NCBI GenBank assembly: GCA_022827835.1
Contig: JAJEIO010000051.1
Span: 1 to 64,000 of the forward strand
Reading direction: 5' to 3'
DNA: 64,000 nucleotides
From: Candidatus Latescibacterota bacterium
GTDB taxonomy: Bacteria; Latescibacterota; UBA2968; UBA8231
Shown here: positions 25,148 to 33,855 of the stretch, in pieces
Position numbering within the stretch: position 1 is the first letter of the stretch
Layout of the letters: the number at the start of each line of letters is the position of its first letter
Position numbers and translations under genes: made by a program
The notes under the pieces: model-generated
Databases searched by the model: none
The model's input: only the letters and a program-made list of their open reading frames with translations
Told to the model about the DNA's origin: nothing

Positions 25148-25153
25148 GTCGGA

Positions 25154-26329
25154 TCAGTAGGGACGCCAGCTCGGCGACATATCGTCGCGGTCGTCGTTGT
25201 CGGTCAGGTTGATGGGCATCAGCGGCGGCGCGTCCATCTCGTCCAAGTCGAATCCAGCCGTACCGATCAAGTAAATGTCGTATTCGTCGTCGCCCATCCT
25301 GCCCGCATAAGCTATCCCCTTGCCATCGGGCGACCAGACGGGCTCTTGCTCGTAGGTCTTCTCGGCAATGGAGATGCGGGTCTGCCCTTGCCCGTCGGGC
25401 CGCATGAGCATCAGCTCTTGACCACCAAACTCCTCCGAGTTGTAAGCCAAGCGGTCGCCTTTTGGAGAAAACGACGCGAACAAGTCGAGCTTGCGCCGAT
25501 TTTCGGTGAGGCGAGTCCGATTCGATCCGTCGAGATCAATGAGGTAGATCTCGGCGTTGTCGTCGAAGGCCGCAGAAGTAAAGGCGATGCGGCGGCCGTC
25601 AGGCGAAAACGAAGGCTGGCCACCTTGGACCAACTTCCGCGGATTGGCCCCATCGGCGTCCATGAGCCAAACGGCCACATCGCCGTCGCGCTGGCTGACG
25701 AAGGCGATCATCGCGCCGTCGGGCGAAAAGACGCCGCGCTGATCGCGCTCGGGATGTTCGGTCAGGCGCACGGCATTAGAGCTGTCGGCATCCATGACGT
25801 AGAGGTCGATGTTGCTCATCACGTCGCCGCGAGTGAAGAGGATCTTCTTGCCATCGGGTGACCAAGAAGGATGCTGCTCAGGTTCGGGCGTGTTAGTTAG
25901 CTGCTGGCGGTCGCTGCCATCGGCCTTAATGGTAAATAAGTCCCAGTTGCGGACATTTTTCTTGGTCGAGGCGTAGAGGATCGTGCCCTCGCGTTTGAAA
26001 GGAGCATTGCTGCTAGCGGGAATATCGAAAATCGCCTCGTAGATCCGCACGCCCCATAGCGGCGGCGATTCCACTTGCAAGACCTCATTCCCCAGATAAT
26101 CCCCCGCGGCGACATTGACTGCATAAGAACCACCACCCAATTCGATTTTGCTATCCGGCTCGGGCAAAACGTAGGTCCCGGCTTTGACCAAGTGGTTGAA
26201 TTTGTATTGGACGTCATTGGCATCTAAGCGCACGAATTGGCCGTCCCCGCCCCTGATCTCGATTTTAACTTGGTTCGAGCCGCATCCTGCGATCGCGATG
26301 GCTAAAACCAATGCAGATAGCTTGAACAT
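25154..26329 (-). CDS. PD40/TolB-like beta-propeller lipoprotein
   Basis: 391 residues. The signal MFKLSALVLAIAIAGCGSNQ has lipobox IAGC, and AAGGAG lies 6 bases before the ATG. After an N-terminal beta domain of about 120 residues there are six or so propeller blades carrying the PD40 signature: HPSWSPDGKKILFT, RGVFSPDGAMIAFVS, PSFSPDGRRIAFTS, ASFSPKGDRLAYNS, EPVWSPDGKGIAYAG and SPSWRPY. It resembles TolB and related periplasmic propellers used for protein contacts. The N-terminal domain differs from that of TolB and no Tol/Pal genes are nearby, so I do not call it tolB. Confidence 0.85.
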   Translation of the reverse strand: MFKLSALVLAIAIAGCGSNQVKIEIRGGDGQFVRLDANDVQYKFNHLVKAGTYVLPEPDSKIELGGGSYAVNVAAGDYLGNEVLQVESPPLWGVRIYEAIFDIPASSNAPFKREGTILYASTKKNVRNWDLFTIKADGSDRQQLTNTPEPEQHPSWSPDGKKILFTRGDVMSNIDLYVMDADSSNAVRLTEHPERDQRGVFSPDGAMIAFVSQRDGDVAVWLMDADGANPRKLVQGGQPSFSPDGRRIAFTSAAFDDNAEIYLIDLDGSNRTRLTENRRKLDLFASFSPKGDRLAYNSEEFGGQELMLMRPDGQGQTRISIAEKTYEQEPVWSPDGKGIAYAGRMGDDEYDIYLIGTAGFDLDEMDAPPLMPINLTDNDDRDDMSPSWRPY

Positions 26330-26364
26330 GTATTCTCCTTACTGGGTATTACACACTCGGCCTA

Positions 26365-27048
26365 TCAGGCTAGACCGCTGAGTATTCGCAAGCGATTGCC
26401 GAGATGATCCATCAGTTCGTTGATATTGGCAAAGGAATCCGCGTAGAGCGGTTCGTCAACCCGAAAGTACACCCGAGCACCGGGTCGAGCGTAGCTATCG
26501 TATTCCAAGCCGATGGGAATCAGCGGTACGCGCATTCCCAACCGTTCTTCAGCCTGTACCAGATGTTCGACTACTTCCTTTTGCAGCGCCCCCAACTTGT
26601 CCTGATAACGCATGCCTTCCGGGTGCGAGACGACCAATTCTCCACTCTGGTATAGCCCATCTAGATAGGCTTGCATCTGTTGGTTGGCCGCACGAGCGCG
26701 CCGAATCTCAGCGCGGCGCTGCTCCCGGTCTGCGATCCGCCTGATATCTTTCGGTCGCACCACTTTGACCCCCCCCATCAACTCTAGGAACCCCCATAGA
26801 CCAACCTTCATAATGTAGTTGGCATAGCGCCGGGTGAACCTGTACAACAAGACTCCTTCGAGCAGAATGTCGCGGTATGCGCAATGTTTGGGTAAAATCA
26901 GGGCCGGCCCCTCGCGCGGCAGATTGCTACCGCCCTCGACCGCCAAGCGGTGATAGCGCATGGCTCCTGCCGCGAGCAAGCGAGCACCGCAGGCAAAGGC
27001 ATCAATGCGCTTGAGGGAAAAGTCTCTGTGCTCAGGCGCTGCGGACAT
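26365..27048 (-). CDS. 1-acyl-glycerol-3-phosphate acyltransferase-like protein (PlsC family)
   Basis: 227 residues. The acyltransferase motif HX4D is present as KHCAYRD (His55, Asp60), and a later SHPEGMRYQ stands for the EGT block. Both are known in the PlsC/LPLAT family to bind and acylate glycerol phosphates. Length fits. It has no clear signal peptide; it may attach to the inner face of the membrane. It starts 4 bases after the gene at 27053-27508 and is preceded by exported-protein genes, so it may acylate a lipid or lipoprotein needed for the envelope rather than serve bulk phospholipid synthesis; that is inference. Confidence 0.8.
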   Translation of the reverse strand: MSAAPEHRDFSLKRIDAFACGARLLAAGAMRYHRLAVEGGSNLPREGPALILPKHCAYRDILLEGVLLYRFTRRYANYIMKVGLWGFLELMGGVKVVRPKDIRRIADREQRRAEIRRARAANQQMQAYLDGLYQSGELVVSHPEGMRYQDKLGALQKEVVEHLVQAEERLGMRVPLIPIGLEYDSYARPGARVYFRVDEPLYADSFANINELMDHLGNRLRILSGLA

Positions 27049-27052
27049 AGTC

Positions 27053-27508
27053 CTATTTGAACAAGTCCTTTACCTTGCCCCAAGTGCTTTCGTCCACTTC
27101 CGTAGATAAAGGTCGCAGTAGGGTCTGGCCTAGGCCGACCAAATGCAAAGTGCCTTCGGAATCTACGGCTGCGAAATAATCCCCGTCGGCGTCTAGCCGC
27201 GCCTTGATGTACGCGGGAACCTCCGGCGACTGCGCGGCCATGGCGGTCGACCATAGGGTCAGGCCCTCAACCTCCGTTAGCATCTGCCCGTCACGGGCTA
27301 TGGCGATAAACCGCTGCTCAGCATCTTGGGCGCTAAACTGCTGCCATAGCTGCAAGACCCGCTGGCGCTGCGGGGCCCTATCGTGCGAGAAGACGTAGAA
27401 TATGCGGCTGTCTTCCGGCAGGACCTGAATATCGCCGCTGTTAGCTTCACTCGCTGCGACTAGCAGCAGGACCAAGCCCATCGTCCATGTCGTTCGTAGT
27501 GCGTTCAT
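27053..27508 (-). CDS. Small exported protein ending in a TWGKVK tag, function unknown
   Basis: 151 residues. A signal peptide (WTMGLVLLLVAASEANSGD) is followed by a compact domain with FYVFSHDRAPQRQRVLQLWQ and YFAAVDSEGTLHLVGLG. The last residues VDESTWGKVKDLFK mirror the end of the CBM9-like protein at 20578-21480. I do not recognise the domain itself. It sits between the CsgG/FlgT-like gene (7 bases upstream) and the PlsC-like gene (4 bases downstream), so all three are probably co-transcribed. The shared tag hints at a common handling step after export. Confidence 0.7.
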   Translation of the reverse strand: MNALRTTWTMGLVLLLVAASEANSGDIQVLPEDSRIFYVFSHDRAPQRQRVLQLWQQFSAQDAEQRFIAIARDGQMLTEVEGLTLWSTAMAAQSPEVPAYIKARLDADGDYFAAVDSEGTLHLVGLGQTLLRPLSTEVDESTWGKVKDLFK

Positions 27509-27515
27509 ATCGACC

Positions 27516-28598
27516 TTATTCGGCGCGAATTCCGTAGTCCTTTTGCACGGCGTCTTCCCCTTGCAGAATCCTCACCAGCGACAGGTGTTGGCTGAGCACC
27601 TGTTCGACTTGCACGACGCCGACCCGGCGCGGCAGGGACGTTCCCAATACCTCGCCAGTATCCGGGTCTTTTAGTTCCCGCCCCTTATCCCACACGCCGT
27701 ACTTGTTGCCTTTCTGCACTGAATCGGCTAATCCCACATTAATATAAGCACTCAACCGCACTAGCACAGATTGGCCGTTCTCCCCTGTATCGGCCCGCAC
27801 TGTATCAGCTACCACCTCGATGATTTTCGGCTCGGAAACCTTGAGTGCGGCCGGGGGTTGAATAAGGCTATCTAACCCAGCGGCCAAGTGGTCCAGACAT
27901 CGGCTCACCGACTTGCCCAGCAAAGTGTTGTGGAATTCCCCGCTGCCCCACTCCATCTGGCCTAGAAGGAAGTATTCCTTTTCCAGCGGCACGTACGCCG
28001 CCGGGTTGGTAATCCCATAGCGCTTGCTATCCTCAGCTATTTCTCGTATCACCTCGCCGGCTGCTTCCCCATCGATGACCTTATAGGGATACAGTCGCAC
28101 CGTGGTCAGGCCCTGATAGCTGCGATAACCGCCGATGGGCACGGTGGCGCGGAAGCGCTTCATGCTCATCTCGTCGATCTGTCCCAAGACGACGTAGTCG
28201 GCATCTACCTCGCGACCAATGGCCAAGGCGCGCTCGACATCGAGCTTGCCTTGCAACTCTTTCTTTTTTAGCCGCACGAGTGCCGAATCAATAGACACGG
28301 TACTGAAAAAGGCACTGCCGCGCAGCGAATCAGCCAAGCCACGGGGGACGGCTGAGTATATGTCCCACTCGCCCTTGTATTTCGACTTGTCGCGAAAAGG
28401 CATGAAGAGTAGCCGCTGCTTCAGACTCTCCGTGATGGTGCTATCGCTGACCACCGAATCCTTTGGAGCTTCCTCCTCTTCCTTCTGATCGCCCAACCCC
28501 ATAATCGGCACCACAGCCGCCCTTCCATCTGCCCCCCAGTACAGCGCGGCCAATAAAGCAAGTCCCCCTCGCAAAAACCACCTGTGTCTAGCGGACAT
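27516..28598 (-). CDS. Exported CsgG/FlgT-like protein
   Basis: 360 residues from ATG 28598. The start is fixed by AAGGAG upstream and an ATGA overlap with larA; the frame is open further up only inside larA. A signal segment (LALLAALYWGADGRAA) is followed by LLFMPFRDKSKYKGEWDI ... RALAIGREVDADYVVLGQID, the pattern of CsgG/TolB-N-like domains. The C-terminal block (SVQKGNKYGVWDKGRELKDPDTGEVLG, quoted in form only, then VGVVQVEQVLSQHLSLVRI) resembles the FlgT C-terminal beta domain. It is probably periplasmic and possibly an assembly or secretion factor for the surface proteins of this region. Acidic residues cluster after the signal. Confidence 0.7.
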   Translation of the reverse strand: MSARHRWFLRGGLALLAALYWGADGRAAVVPIMGLGDQKEEEEAPKDSVVSDSTITESLKQRLLFMPFRDKSKYKGEWDIYSAVPRGLADSLRGSAFFSTVSIDSALVRLKKKELQGKLDVERALAIGREVDADYVVLGQIDEMSMKRFRATVPIGGYRSYQGLTTVRLYPYKVIDGEAAGEVIREIAEDSKRYGITNPAAYVPLEKEYFLLGQMEWGSGEFHNTLLGKSVSRCLDHLAAGLDSLIQPPAALKVSEPKIIEVVADTVRADTGENGQSVLVRLSAYINVGLADSVQKGNKYGVWDKGRELKDPDTGEVLGTSLPRRVGVVQVEQVLSQHLSLVRILQGEDAVQKDYGIRAE

Positions 28599-29872
28599 CA
28601 GTGCTCTCCTTTGGTTTGCGTGAGTACGTAAGGGCCTTGGGGCACGACCGCGATGCGCGCCCCGGCACCGTGCTGCGCCAGCGCCTTGGCTAGCCCGTGT
28701 TCCACAGAGGAAATGACCTCTACCCATACCTTGTCGCGGTACTGAGGATCAATGCCCTCCGAGTAGAACATGACCTCGGCCTTATCGAGTACCTTGCACA
28801 ACTCCTGCAACTGCCATTGGTCAATGGCGAAAAAATCGGGATCCGCAAGGCGGTCCGAAAAATCGGCAGCATCGGATGCACCGAGTAGCATCTCTACAAA
28901 TTCCGCACTGCCCAAACCCTCGGCGCAGCGAGCGGCAATGAGGATCGTCCCGCCCTCTTTGACAATGGGCAACACCGCCGTCAGGCCCTTGACAGCTTGA
29001 TAAAACGTCAAGTCGAGTGGCCAACCAGCGCTGCTAGTAATCGCAATGTCAACCGACTCGTCAACCAAGACGCCGTTCTGCTGCTCGACAAAGCGAGCCC
29101 CTTCAGCATGGGCCTTTTCTAGATCTCCGCAAAACAGGCCGGTGATCTGCCGCTGGTCATTCATAGCCACATTGAATGTAAAATCAACGCCAGCGCGCTG
29201 CGCCACCTCGAGGGCTTGGCGATGGAAGGGATTGCCCTCAATGAAACCTTCGCAGGCCTGGGGATGGCTCAACAGCTCGGGGCCGTGCAGGACGCGCATA
29301 GTCTCAATGCCCATCAATCCCGGGCAAATGGCCTTGCGACCACCCGAGTACCCTGCCATCAGGTGCGGCTCAATAAGCGAGGTCGCGATTTTCAGGTCGG
29401 CCTCCATGTAGAGCGCAGTGATCCATATTGGGGCACCGCCCGAGGTTTCCCCCAGATACATCAAGGTCTCGCGGCGGCGGGCGGTGTGGTTGACGATGCG
29501 ATAGTTGCGGGCGATGTCGGCCCCGACGAGCTGCACCAATTCCTCGCCTTCGTTGGGCCGGTGCAGGCCAGTGCCGACCAACAGAGTGATATCCTCGCGA
29601 GCGATACCCTCCTCTTCAAGAATCCGCAGCATCGGTGGCAAAATGACCGCGTTGGGGACCGGGCGGGTAATATCGGCAATGACTATGCAGGCGTTTTTTC
29701 GTCCCCGCGCCAGCCGCCGCAAGGACGGAGTCCCTATCGGTCGGGCCAACGCGCGATCGATTCGCTCCTCGATCCGGTCGAGCCCTTCACTTGGAGCCAT
29801 CTGCAATACCGCGGCCGAGTTGGGCACTGCGATTTCGAGGCCGTCGCGGCCATAGTCGAGCTTTACTTTCAT
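28598..29872 (-). CDS. larA: LarA-type nickel-pincer-dependent racemase/epimerase
   Basis: 424 residues, the usual LarA length. The residues known from lactate racemase are in place: Asp67 and Arg70 (ADITRP), His104 (GTGLHRPN), His170 and Lys180 (EPHLMAGYSGGRKAICPG), His196 (VLHGPE) and a later YQAVKG lysine. Lys180 is the expected anchor for the nickel pincer cofactor. LarA homologues racemise or epimerise various 2-hydroxy acids, so lactate is not assured. The gene lies 9 bases after galU and overlaps the next gene by 3 bases. larB is in the same window at 52695-53483; larC and larE are not seen. Confidence 0.88.
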   Translation of the reverse strand: MKVKLDYGRDGLEIAVPNSAAVLQMAPSEGLDRIEERIDRALARPIGTPSLRRLARGRKNACIVIADITRPVPNAVILPPMLRILEEEGIAREDITLLVGTGLHRPNEGEELVQLVGADIARNYRIVNHTARRRETLMYLGETSGGAPIWITALYMEADLKIATSLIEPHLMAGYSGGRKAICPGLMGIETMRVLHGPELLSHPQACEGFIEGNPFHRQALEVAQRAGVDFTFNVAMNDQRQITGLFCGDLEKAHAEGARFVEQQNGVLVDESVDIAITSSAGWPLDLTFYQAVKGLTAVLPIVKEGGTILIAARCAEGLGSAEFVEMLLGASDAADFSDRLADPDFFAIDQWQLQELCKVLDKAEVMFYSEGIDPQYRDKVWVEVISSVEHGLAKALAQHGAGARIAVVPQGPYVLTQTKGEH

Positions 29873-29881
29873 TGCGTATGC

Positions 29882-30751
29882 CTAGGCCAATTTGTCCTCT
29901 AGATACGTGCGAAACTCCGCGCCGAACTCTTGGTCGGCCAAGGCGAAATCCGCGAAGGCCCGATAGTACGTGAGCGGCGTTCCTATATCGTAGCGCGCCT
30001 CGTCGCTCGCAAGGCGCATGCAGCGGACCTCGGCCCCGCGCCGGATCAGGACACGGATGGCATCGGTCAACCACAACTCGCCGCCAACCCCAGGCTCAAT
30101 CTCATCAATGGCGGCGAAAATCTCCGGTGAAAAAATATAGCGGGCCGCAACCGCAAGACAACTCGGCGCGGCTTCCACCGCCGGCTTTTCAACGATATCG
30201 GCGATGGCAAAGTCGTCGTCGGCCTCGCCTTGCGGTGTGACGACCCCGTACTTGTAGGTCTCTTCGCGCGGCACTTCCCATACGGCAATAGTAGCGGCCG
30301 CACTCCGCTGGACATGCGACTGCATCATTCGGCCGACCACGCCTGGTACCCGCGGCGAGGTGACGATCGTGTCGCCGAATCCCACCACGAACGACTCGTC
30401 GCCGACGAATTCCCGCGCCTGACGCACAGCATCGGCATTGCCGGAAGGACGCCGCTGCCGCACGTAGTAGAATTCAACGCCCTCGGCCGCGTAGTCCACT
30501 TCGCCGATCTCGCTATCGCCCAAGCGCGCCGCAAGCTCTGGATCGTCGTCGAAGTGATCCTCAATAGAGCGCTTCTTGCGGCCCGTTACAAAGAGAAACT
30601 TGTCTAACCCTTGTTCGATCATCTCCTCTACCACGTACTGCACGACGGGCTTGCAACCAACGGGCAGCATCTCCTTGGGTTGGGACTTGGTCGCCGGCAG
30701 CAGGCGAGTACCCAAACCTGCTACGGGGAATACGGCTTTGCGAATCGGCAC
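29882..30751 (-). CDS. galU: UTP-glucose-1-phosphate uridylyltransferase
   Basis: 289 residues. The nucleotidyltransferase signature is at the N-terminus (FPVAGLGTRLLPATKSQPKEMLPV), followed by QYVVEEMIEQGLDKFLFVTG, VGFGDTIV and IVEKPAVEAAPS, all typical of bacterial GalU. It makes UDP-glucose for surface glycans. The start codon is GTG (30749-30751) behind an A-rich leader without a clear Shine-Dalgarno sequence. It is the first gene of the long minus-strand series and faces the PfkB-family kinase across a 77-base A/T-rich gap that should hold both promoters. Confidence 0.92.
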   Translation of the reverse strand: MPIRKAVFPVAGLGTRLLPATKSQPKEMLPVGCKPVVQYVVEEMIEQGLDKFLFVTGRKKRSIEDHFDDDPELAARLGDSEIGEVDYAAEGVEFYYVRQRRPSGNADAVRQAREFVGDESFVVGFGDTIVTSPRVPGVVGRMMQSHVQRSAAATIAVWEVPREETYKYGVVTPQGEADDDFAIADIVEKPAVEAAPSCLAVAARYIFSPEIFAAIDEIEPGVGGELWLTDAIRVLIRRGAEVRCMRLASDEARYDIGTPLTYYRAFADFALADQEFGAEFRTYLEDKLA

Positions 30752-30828
30752 GTTTTCTTTTTATTTTAAGTTTAAGAGAATCAATGACATAACTAAAAAT
30801 AGCACCTAGTGAAAATAGGAAGCTACAG

Positions 30829-31920
30829 GTGCTAAATCAAGCCCGACCTGTCCGCTCGTGCGCCGCCAACCCCATGTTCGACTTGGCCCCAACTCGCCTG
30901 CGCGCCCTCGTGGAAGCGTTTCCCGCGCTACGCATCGGCGTAGTTGGCGACTTTTTCCTCGACTCCTACCGCGAATGCGACCCGGCCCTCGACGAAAAGT
31001 CGTTGGAGACCGGCAAGACCTGTTATCAGGTGATCGGCTACCGCCGCCAACCCGGAGCTGCCGGCAATGTTGCCGCCAACTTGCGCGTCCTCGGCGTAGG
31101 AGTGGTCGAGGCCGTAGGTTATTGCGGCGACGATGGCGAAGGCTATGAGTTGCGGCGGGCCATGCGTCAGCTAGGCCTAGATTTGACTGGCTTTTTCACT
31201 GCTCCGGGTCGCCTGACTCCGACCTATGACAAACCCTGTTACGTCGATAGCAGCCAGCGTGGCCGATCCGTAATCGAGGAACTGGAGCGGCTCGATACCA
31301 AAAATCGCCGTCCGACCCCTGCCAGCCTCCAGAACGACCTCATCGCCTACGTCCGCCAGCGCCTGAATCAGTGGGATGGGCTCGTACTCATCGACCAAGT
31401 CGCCGAAGCCAATTGCGGCGTCCTCACCACGCGCGTGCGCCGCGCCATTGCCGCCGCGCTCGGCTCCCAACCCAAGCTCGTGGTCCTCGCCGATTCGCGC
31501 ACCCGTATTGGGCTCTTTACGCGCGCCATCCTCAAACCCAACCAACGCGAGGCTTGGGCCGCGCTTGGCGGTCAAGGGAGCTTGTCGCTCAAGACAGCGC
31601 GCCACCACGCCCGCGTACTCAGCAACCATACTGGTCGCCCGGTATTTCTAACGCTTGGCAATAGGGGGATACTCGTAGCCAACGGCAGCGCGGTCGAGCA
31701 CGTACCAGCCGTGTGCCTCACCGCACCCGTTGACCCAGTAGGCACCGGAGATACTTGTGCGGCTGTCCTCAGCGCGGTCTTGGCGGCAGGTGCCGAACTG
31801 ACGGAAGCGGCGGCAATAGCCTGCTTGGCCGCATCAATTACCGCTCAGCAGATTGGCACGACCGGCACGGCCTCGCCAACCGAGCTAAGCCGCCGCTTGC
31901 ACCAGTTGCGGCGCAGCTAG
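30829..31920 (+). CDS. PfkB-family carbohydrate kinase, RfaE/HldE-kinase-like
   Basis: 363 residues from GTG 30829 (AGGAAG 6 bases upstream). ATG 30874 is a possible alternative that removes 15 residues of low interest. The ribokinase fold is shown by RIGVVGDFFLDSYRECDP near the N-terminus, PGAAGNVAANLRVLG (the substrate loop of heptose-7-phosphate kinases) and the C-terminal catalytic loop DPVGTGDTCAAVL, where GTGD replaces the common GAGD. The GAAGNVA loop suggests a heptose or related sugar phosphate as substrate, but no nucleotidyltransferase half is attached and no heptose genes are near. The stop overlaps the convergent acyl-CoA synthetase by 4 bases. Confidence 0.8.
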   Translation: MLNQARPVRSCAANPMFDLAPTRLRALVEAFPALRIGVVGDFFLDSYRECDPALDEKSLETGKTCYQVIGYRRQPGAAGNVAANLRVLGVGVVEAVGYCGDDGEGYELRRAMRQLGLDLTGFFTAPGRLTPTYDKPCYVDSSQRGRSVIEELERLDTKNRRPTPASLQNDLIAYVRQRLNQWDGLVLIDQVAEANCGVLTTRVRRAIAAALGSQPKLVVLADSRTRIGLFTRAILKPNQREAWAALGGQGSLSLKTARHHARVLSNHTGRPVFLTLGNRGILVANGSAVEHVPAVCLTAPVDPVGTGDTCAAVLSAVLAAGAELTEAAAIACLAASITAQQIGTTGTASPTELSRRLHQLRRS

Positions 31921-33755
31921 GATGCGTAGGTCTGTTCGACGACCGTGCTATACCGCTCGATGATCGCCTTAGGCACTATCTTCTTCAGCCCCTTGGTCAG
32001 GGTCCCGGCGTCCTCGCTCAGCGGCTCGGGCAAGAGCGCGACGCGCTGCGGCCGCTGGTAGTTCGGCAGGCCGGCGGCCGTGGCCTCGGAGAGGAACCCT
32101 TCGCGGATCCGCTCGCCCAGGCTCGGATGCGTGCGCAGAGCGTCCTCGTCCTCTAGCGGCAACCCGTCGATGCCGCTGTTTTTTGCCTCCTCCACATCCA
32201 CCGTCACCAACGGCAGCGGATAGTCGCGCTGCTGGTCGCCGTACACGACCACGTGCTCAACCAGGGACACCCGGGCGAAAATCCGCTCTAGGGCTTCGGG
32301 ATTGACAAACTCGCCATTGCGCAGCTTGAACTGGCGGCCAACTCGCCCGTGGAACGAAAGGAAGCCCTCGTCGTCCATGCTGAACAAGTCGCCGGTCCGA
32401 TACCAGATCTGGCCGCCTTCCTCCACTAGCACTTCTTCGGTCTGCTCGGGGTCGTGCAAATACCCGCGCATGACATTGGGGCCGCTGGTCCACAGCTCTC
32501 CGACCTGATCGCCGCTGGGTCGGAATTCGTCTTGGGTTGGATCGTTGTACCCAATTTCCGACCCGTCTTCGGCCACGATTTTCACTGCCTGCAACGGCCT
32601 TCCCACCGTGCCACTTTTGCGCCCGCCGAGATGGTTGGCGGCAATCAGCGGTGCACACTCGGTCGTGCCGTAGCCCTCGTACGTAGTGATGTCGAGCACG
32701 TGGTGAAAGAAGTCCAGCGCCTCGGGATCGGCCTTGGCCGAGCCGACGATCAAAAGCCCTAGATGAGGCCCGACTCGCGTGGCGAGCTGGGCGCGAATTT
32801 TGCCGACGATTGAACGACCGATGGCCGCCAAAAAGAGCTTGTCGCCCAGCCCAGCCTGGCCGTGTGCCAACCGCTCCTTGGCCGCAACCGAGCGCTGGAT
32901 CAAGCCTCCCTTGAGGCCGCCAGCGTCGATTTCCTTGCGCACATTGCCGTACACTTTGTCGAGTATCAGCGGCACAGTGAGGAAGCCCTCCGGCTCTGAG
33001 AGGCGAATGTCGCTTAGGACGCGATCAGGCGAGCGCGCCAAGTCCAAAATCCACCCCTTGGCCAAGGGATAGTAGATATTGAGAATTCCCATAGAGTGAT
33101 AGTCGGGTGCGGACTTGAACATGCGCAGAGGCTCGCGCTTGCTAATCACGTCCCAAACCTCTTCGACGTTGGCGACGATGTTGGCGTGGGTCTGGATCAC
33201 GCCCTTGGGCAGGCCGGTTGAACCCGAGGTATAGAGAATTTTCGATTCATCTTCTGGCAGCACCTCGACCTCGGGCACGGCCGCGCTGCTCTCCGCCAGC
33301 TCTTCCCAAGGGATCGCTTCCTCGGCCTCGCCCTCAGTCAACGCAATCCGCGGCGTCTTATCCAGTCGCTCTCGGATGGTGTCAAACCGCTCGTAGCCCT
33401 TGCGATCTACGACCAGTAACTCAACCGCAGAGTGTGCAATACTATGGGCGAGCGCCTCGTCAGGCGACTGAATACACAGCGGCACCGCACTGACCCCAAT
33501 GCAGTCGGTCGCCAGAAAGATCAACAGCGGCTCGCTGCCGCCATCGGTGAGAATACCCACGCGCTGGCCCTTGGCCAAACCCTGCGCCGCAAGGCCAGCC
33601 GCGAGCTGATCTCGGCGACTTTTGAGCTCGGCGTAGGTCACGGGCTGGTAGCTCAATGTGCGGCTGCCCTCTACGGGCTTGAGCTCTCGAATGGCCGTCT
33701 GTTCGGCACAGGTTGCGAAGCTATGGTTGAGCAAATCTCTCAGCGTTCGTCCCAT
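31917..33755 (-). CDS. Long-chain acyl-CoA synthetase-like AMP-binding enzyme
   Basis: 612 residues. The adenylate-forming motifs are clear: LYTSGSTGLPKG (P-loop), YGTTECAPLI, IWYRTGDL, and the C-terminal hinge and lysine region GRVGRQFKLRNGEFVNP. Length and layout fit the FadD15/long-chain type, which activates fatty acids to acyl-CoA at the membrane. It is transcribed alone and faces the outer-membrane barrel gene across 100 bases. A promoter candidate lies at 33776-33804, and AAAGAGG precedes the ATG. The exact chain length is not visible. Confidence 0.88.
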   Translation of the reverse strand: MGRTLRDLLNHSFATCAEQTAIRELKPVEGSRTLSYQPVTYAELKSRRDQLAAGLAAQGLAKGQRVGILTDGGSEPLLIFLATDCIGVSAVPLCIQSPDEALAHSIAHSAVELLVVDRKGYERFDTIRERLDKTPRIALTEGEAEEAIPWEELAESSAAVPEVEVLPEDESKILYTSGSTGLPKGVIQTHANIVANVEEVWDVISKREPLRMFKSAPDYHSMGILNIYYPLAKGWILDLARSPDRVLSDIRLSEPEGFLTVPLILDKVYGNVRKEIDAGGLKGGLIQRSVAAKERLAHGQAGLGDKLFLAAIGRSIVGKIRAQLATRVGPHLGLLIVGSAKADPEALDFFHHVLDITTYEGYGTTECAPLIAANHLGGRKSGTVGRPLQAVKIVAEDGSEIGYNDPTQDEFRPSGDQVGELWTSGPNVMRGYLHDPEQTEEVLVEEGGQIWYRTGDLFSMDDEGFLSFHGRVGRQFKLRNGEFVNPEALERIFARVSLVEHVVVYGDQQRDYPLPLVTVDVEEAKNSGIDGLPLEDEDALRTHPSLGERIREGFLSEATAAGLPNYQRPQRVALLPEPLSEDAGTLTKGLKKIVPKAIIERYSTVVEQTYAS

Positions 33756-33775
33756 CGCAAGCCTCTTTCTGATGA

Positions 33776-33804
33776 GTTATATCGTTGTCGTTTGCGGCGC
33801 ACAA
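33776..33804 (-). promoter_or_regulatory. Sigma-70-like promoter of the acyl-CoA synthetase gene
   Basis: On the minus strand, TTGTGC (33799-33804), a 17-base spacer and TATAAC (33776-33781). The predicted start near 33769 leaves a leader of about 14 bases that includes the ribosome site AAAGAGG. The rest of this divergent gap should also serve the gene at 33856, for which I see no good promoter. Confidence 0.45.
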
Positions 33805-33855
33805 AAAGGACCGTTTAGCATTGCACCAGCGGCCCGGCGACCGCATCTTCCCTTT

